DNA of 6,130 nt, taken from NCBI GenBank assembly GCA_030688135.1, contig JAUYIW010000010.1, positions 1 through 6,130 of the forward strand, written 5' to 3'. The DNA comes from Candidatus Uhrbacteria bacterium (GTDB lineage Bacteria; Patescibacteriota; Patescibacteriia; UBA9934). The notes beneath the pieces are model-generated. The model had not been told where the DNA came from and did no database searches. It saw only the letters and a list, made by a program, of their open reading frames with translations. Position numbers and translations under genes: made by a program. Of this stretch, positions 4,947-6,130 are shown piece by piece (the first letter of the stretch is position 1; each line of letters starts with the position of its first letter).

Positions 4947-5558
4947 GTGGACGATTTTTCAAAACATAATAGGAAGCCTGAGAATGAAGTCTTCGAGCAA
5001 ATCCTGGCTGATTGGGTAGCAGGTGGCATAGAGCGTTCGGAGGAGCTAGAGCGTATAGCTGTGTATTGCTGGTTGCTGGATCGCACTCTGATTCCGCGAT
5101 TTGCTCGTATAGTTTCCTGTTCAATAATGAGGGCTGGATTGGACGACCTTGCGAGCAACCGTCTCACTTTTGACGAAACTCGTGACCGGGTAACGTATTC
5201 TGCTCAGCGCCTTTCAAGGTATTTGATCGGGCAGCCAAGTCGATCTGGTCCTGTGCGTAAATATGCTCACGAGGTCATTGCAGATGAGCTTGATCGCTGG
5301 CAACATGAGTCGGTACATCTTTCTCGTACGTTCGTGCATCAGTTGTGTGCTGTGCTCGATCGCATGGCGATTCCAGGCAAGCCACTCGAGGCTGCACAGA
5401 TCGCTAGTCGAATCTACAACAAGCTATCGGACTGCCGTGAGCTGGAAGTGGGAACAGATGCACTTACTGCCTCCATGGCGTCTTTGTCCTGTGACTACAT
5501 GCAAGTAGATGGAGCGTTTGCTCCAATGTTGCGAGAGACTGCTGAATCGCAGGAGTAA
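4947..5558 (+). CDS. Unrecognised soluble, mostly helical protein (203 aa)
   Basis: I do not recognise this family. The GTG start is supported by AAAGGAGG 5 bases upstream. The 203 residues are predominantly helical and charged, with no signal peptide and no clear membrane span. Notable stretches are the acidic/aromatic N-terminus (EVFEQILADWVAGGI, 14-28), ERIAVYCWLLDRTLIPRFARI (35-55), RVTYSAQRLSRYLI (81-94) and RKYAHEVIADELDRWQHES (104-122). Four cysteines (Cys41, 58, 134, 163, plus Cys182) are scattered and not in CxxC pairs, so metal binding is not suggested. Its base composition is visibly richer in G+C than the glycosyltransferase gene upstream, with fewer A/T-ending codons. With its unusual strong Shine-Dalgarno and repeat-flanked position, this hints at different expression needs or different ancestry. 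It ends with a 7-bp hairpin and then a strong terminator, so it is its own transcription unit or the end of one. Confidence 0.75.
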   Translation: MDDFSKHNRKPENEVFEQILADWVAGGIERSEELERIAVYCWLLDRTLIPRFARIVSCSIMRAGLDDLASNRLTFDETRDRVTYSAQRLSRYLIGQPSRSGPVRKYAHEVIADELDRWQHESVHLSRTFVHQLCAVLDRMAIPGKPLEAAQIASRIYNKLSDCRELEVGTDALTASMASLSCDYMQVDGAFAPMLRETAESQE

Positions 5559-5559
5559 T

Positions 5560-5576
5560 AGACTCACCTTGAGTCT
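5560..5576 (+). repeat. Small hairpin right after the stop codon
   Basis: A perfect 7-bp stem AGACTCA (5560-5566) / TGAGTCT (5570-5576) with a 3-nt loop starts two bases after the TAA (5556-5558). There is no T tract. It may protect the mRNA end or slow polymerase before the true terminator. Confidence 0.55.
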
Positions 5577-5610
5577 CTAACCGCTTTGAGCATAGCTCGA
5601 GGCTGCATAG

Positions 5611-5640
5611 CCCAGAACCCTACGTGGTTCTGGGTTTTTT
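5611..5640 (+). terminator. Strong intrinsic terminator of the helical protein gene
   Basis: A perfect 9-bp stem CCCAGAACC (5611-5619) / GGTTCTGGG (5626-5634) with loop CTACGT is followed by six T residues (5635-5640). It lies 52 bases beyond the stop codon and closes the transcription unit. Confidence 0.93.
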
Positions 5641-5702
5641 GTTTGGGTGTCGTTACAAATGTAAGGATGGTACGAAAATACGGATGTATTCACAGTAAGA
5701 TC

Positions 5703-5765
5703 CATAGGATCCATAAGAAACATAGGAAACTTGATATGATCCTTATGTTTCCAATGGTTCCCATG
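5703..5765. repeat. 63-bp palindrome built from 9-nt CAT..GA. units
   Basis: The left arm is three 9-nt units, CATAGGATC, CATAAGAAA, CATAGGAAA (5703-5729). The right arm, read on the other strand, is CATGGGAAC, CATTGGAAA, CATAAGGAT (5765-5739). About 20 of 27 positions pair around base 5734. It is both a short tandem repeat and a palindrome, with no coding signal. Confidence 0.7.
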
Positions 5766-5783
5766 AGTTTGTGTTGTTATTAT

Positions 5784-5843
5784 ATAACCCCTCCGCAACC
5801 TGAATAACCCCTTCGCTTTTAGTATAACCCCTCCGCATCCAGA
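5784..5843. repeat. Three direct repeats at exact 20-bp spacing (iteron-like)
   Basis: ATAACCCCTCCGC occurs at 5784-5796 and 5824-5836, and ATAACCCCTTCGC (one change) at 5804-5816. The starts are exactly 20 bases apart, about two helical turns, placing the sites on one face of the DNA. The first and third 20-base units match at 18 of 20 positions. This resembles iterons or a tandem operator, but AACCCCTCCG-type sequences also appear in dispersed repeats; the function is not established. Confidence 0.7.
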
Positions 5844-5845
5844 GA

Positions 5846-5875
5846 GATCCGTTCGTCGAGCCCTGATGACGGATC
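5846..5875. repeat. Hairpin next to the iteron-like repeats
   Basis: GATCCGT (5846-5852) pairs with ACGGATC (5869-5875). As RNA the stem can continue through CGTCG (5854-5858) with TGATG (5864-5868), with two G-U pairs and one bulge. It begins three bases after the third 20-bp repeat unit, so the two may form one regulatory or replication-like module. Confidence 0.5.
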
Positions 5876-5952
5876 ATACGCAATTTGGGTGGAGAATGCA
5901 TAGAGGCCAAAGGTTAGCTCAACCGGTAAAAACAGCGAATCTCTTGCTTTCT

Positions 5953-6002
5953 ACCATCTCGAACCCGACTTAACTTTCTGCTGTCGTGTGAGAGATCTTT
6001 CG
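5953..6002. repeat. Partial (half) copy of the downstream palindromic repeat
   Basis: ACCATCTCGA (5953-5962) and GAGAGATCTTTCG (5990-6002) repeat the outer and inner left-arm blocks of the palindrome at 6009-6109 (6009-6018 and 6038-6050) in the same order and strand. No right arm follows. The spacing between blocks is 8 bases longer than in the full copy, so the two have diverged. Confidence 0.6.
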
Positions 6003-6008
6003 AACCCC

Positions 6009-6109
6009 ACCATCTCGAGGAGCTTGCAATCCACGACGAGAGATCTTTCGCGGTTCGCTGAGATCTCCGAAAGATTTCTCCTCGCGACCTACAGACTCGT
6101 CGAAATGGT
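6009..6109. repeat. 101-bp dispersed-type palindromic repeat
   Basis: Outer arms ACCATCTCGAGGAG (6009-6022) and CTCGTCGAAATGGT (6096-6109) pair at 12 of 14 positions. Inner arms GAGAGATCTTTCG (6038-6050) and CGAAAGATTTCTC (6068-6080) pair at 13 of 13 as RNA, counting one G-U. Both are centred on base 6059. The ATTTCGACGAG...GAGAAATCT...AGATCTCTCG wording is like palindromic repeats that are scattered through many bacterial genomes. It is non-coding and probably present elsewhere in this genome. Confidence 0.75.
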
Positions 6110-6130
6110 AACTTTCTACTTATTAAATGG

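Larger units (their letters stand above)
5641..6130. other. 490-base repeat-rich non-coding end of the window
   Basis: No credible gene is visible on either strand. Open frames at 5577-5807 on both strands overlap a terminator and a 9-nt repeat, and lack ribosome binding sites. The stretch contains, in order, a 9-nt-unit palindrome, three 20-bp-spaced direct repeats, a hairpin, a half copy of a palindromic repeat and a full 101-bp palindrome. No DnaA box (TTATCCACA type), tRNA or known structured RNA could be recognised. Confidence 0.65.

Noticed and set aside
4801..5167. Minus-strand open frames of 107 and 83 codons
   Set aside because: They are antisense to the helical protein, which has a strong Shine-Dalgarno, and one runs through the 161-bp palindrome. 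No recognisable protein features.
5577..5807. Overlapping open frames of 73 codons on both strands
   Set aside because: They cover a strong terminator and the 9-nt repeat palindrome, have no ribosome binding site, and encode low-complexity peptides driven by the repeat.
5910..5965. tRNA-like wording (TAGCTCAACCGGTA, then TCGAACCC)
   Set aside because: The D-stem and T-stem partners are missing, no acceptor stem closes, and no anticodon arm fits; the second motif belongs to the palindromic repeat family.
5784..6109. CRISPR array
   Set aside because: Repeats are too short or palindromic elements of differing length; there are no regular repeat-spacer units and no cas genes.
5914..6129. Open minus-strand frame entering from the window end
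   Set aside because: It consists almost entirely of the palindromic repeats, has no visible start within the window, and the composition is not protein-like.
1..6130. TGA recoding (as in Gracilibacteria), suggested by all visible genes ending in TAA or TAG
   Set aside because: Six genes is too few to judge, none of the long frames contains an in-frame TGA, and ordinary glycine codons are used throughout.

Overview
The window looks like chromosomal DNA from a small-genome bacterium, most likely a Patescibacteria (CPR) member. This is inferred from protein style: a HU protein with the PGLGKF...RMGRNPATG signature, a lysine-rich L28 and an ATP-cone/Mrr-type fusion. It also fits single genes separated by terminators and genes that appear to start without a leader. 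No rRNA, CRISPR array or transposase gene is present. The lineage call is moderate confidence at best.

Layout. Bases 1-239 hold the 3' end of a HU-family gene, closed by a strong intrinsic terminator. A membrane-anchored LytR-CpsA-Psr (LCP) protein follows (446-1618), then a hairpin. Next is a gene fusing an ATP-cone to a PD-(D/E)XK nuclease domain (1757-2629). Its -10 box lies inside a perfect 21-bp palindrome and its start codon lies at or within a few bases of the predicted transcription start. A bidirectional terminator (2631-2656) separates it from the convergent ribosomal protein L28 gene rpmB on the minus strand (2899-2669). After an inverted-repeat region come a GT-B/MurG-like glycosyltransferase (3189-4556), again predicted leaderless, and an unrecognised helical protein (4947-5558). 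That last gene has the only strong Shine-Dalgarno-preceded start in the window and a strong terminator.

Non-coding architecture. The intergenic spaces are dense in dyad symmetry. They contain an inverted repeat at 3016-3127, a 161-bp imperfect palindrome at 4773-4933 that ends directly against the Shine-Dalgarno of the next gene, and a palindrome built of 9-nt units at 5703-5765. They also contain three 20-bp-spaced direct repeats at 5784-5843 and a 101-bp palindrome at 6009-6109 with a partial second copy upstream. In three of these, the outer and inner arms share one symmetry centre. They look like unrelated small dispersed repeat families, possibly non-autonomous mobile elements.

Genes together. 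The genes do not form one operon or pathway. LCP and the glycosyltransferase both suggest cell-envelope glycopolymer work; HU and L28 are housekeeping; the ATP-cone nuclease is the most intriguing protein. I do not see convincing evidence of a multi-gene defence or mobile system. The most unusual signals are the palindromic promoter of the ATP-cone nuclease and the repeat-derived intergenic regions.
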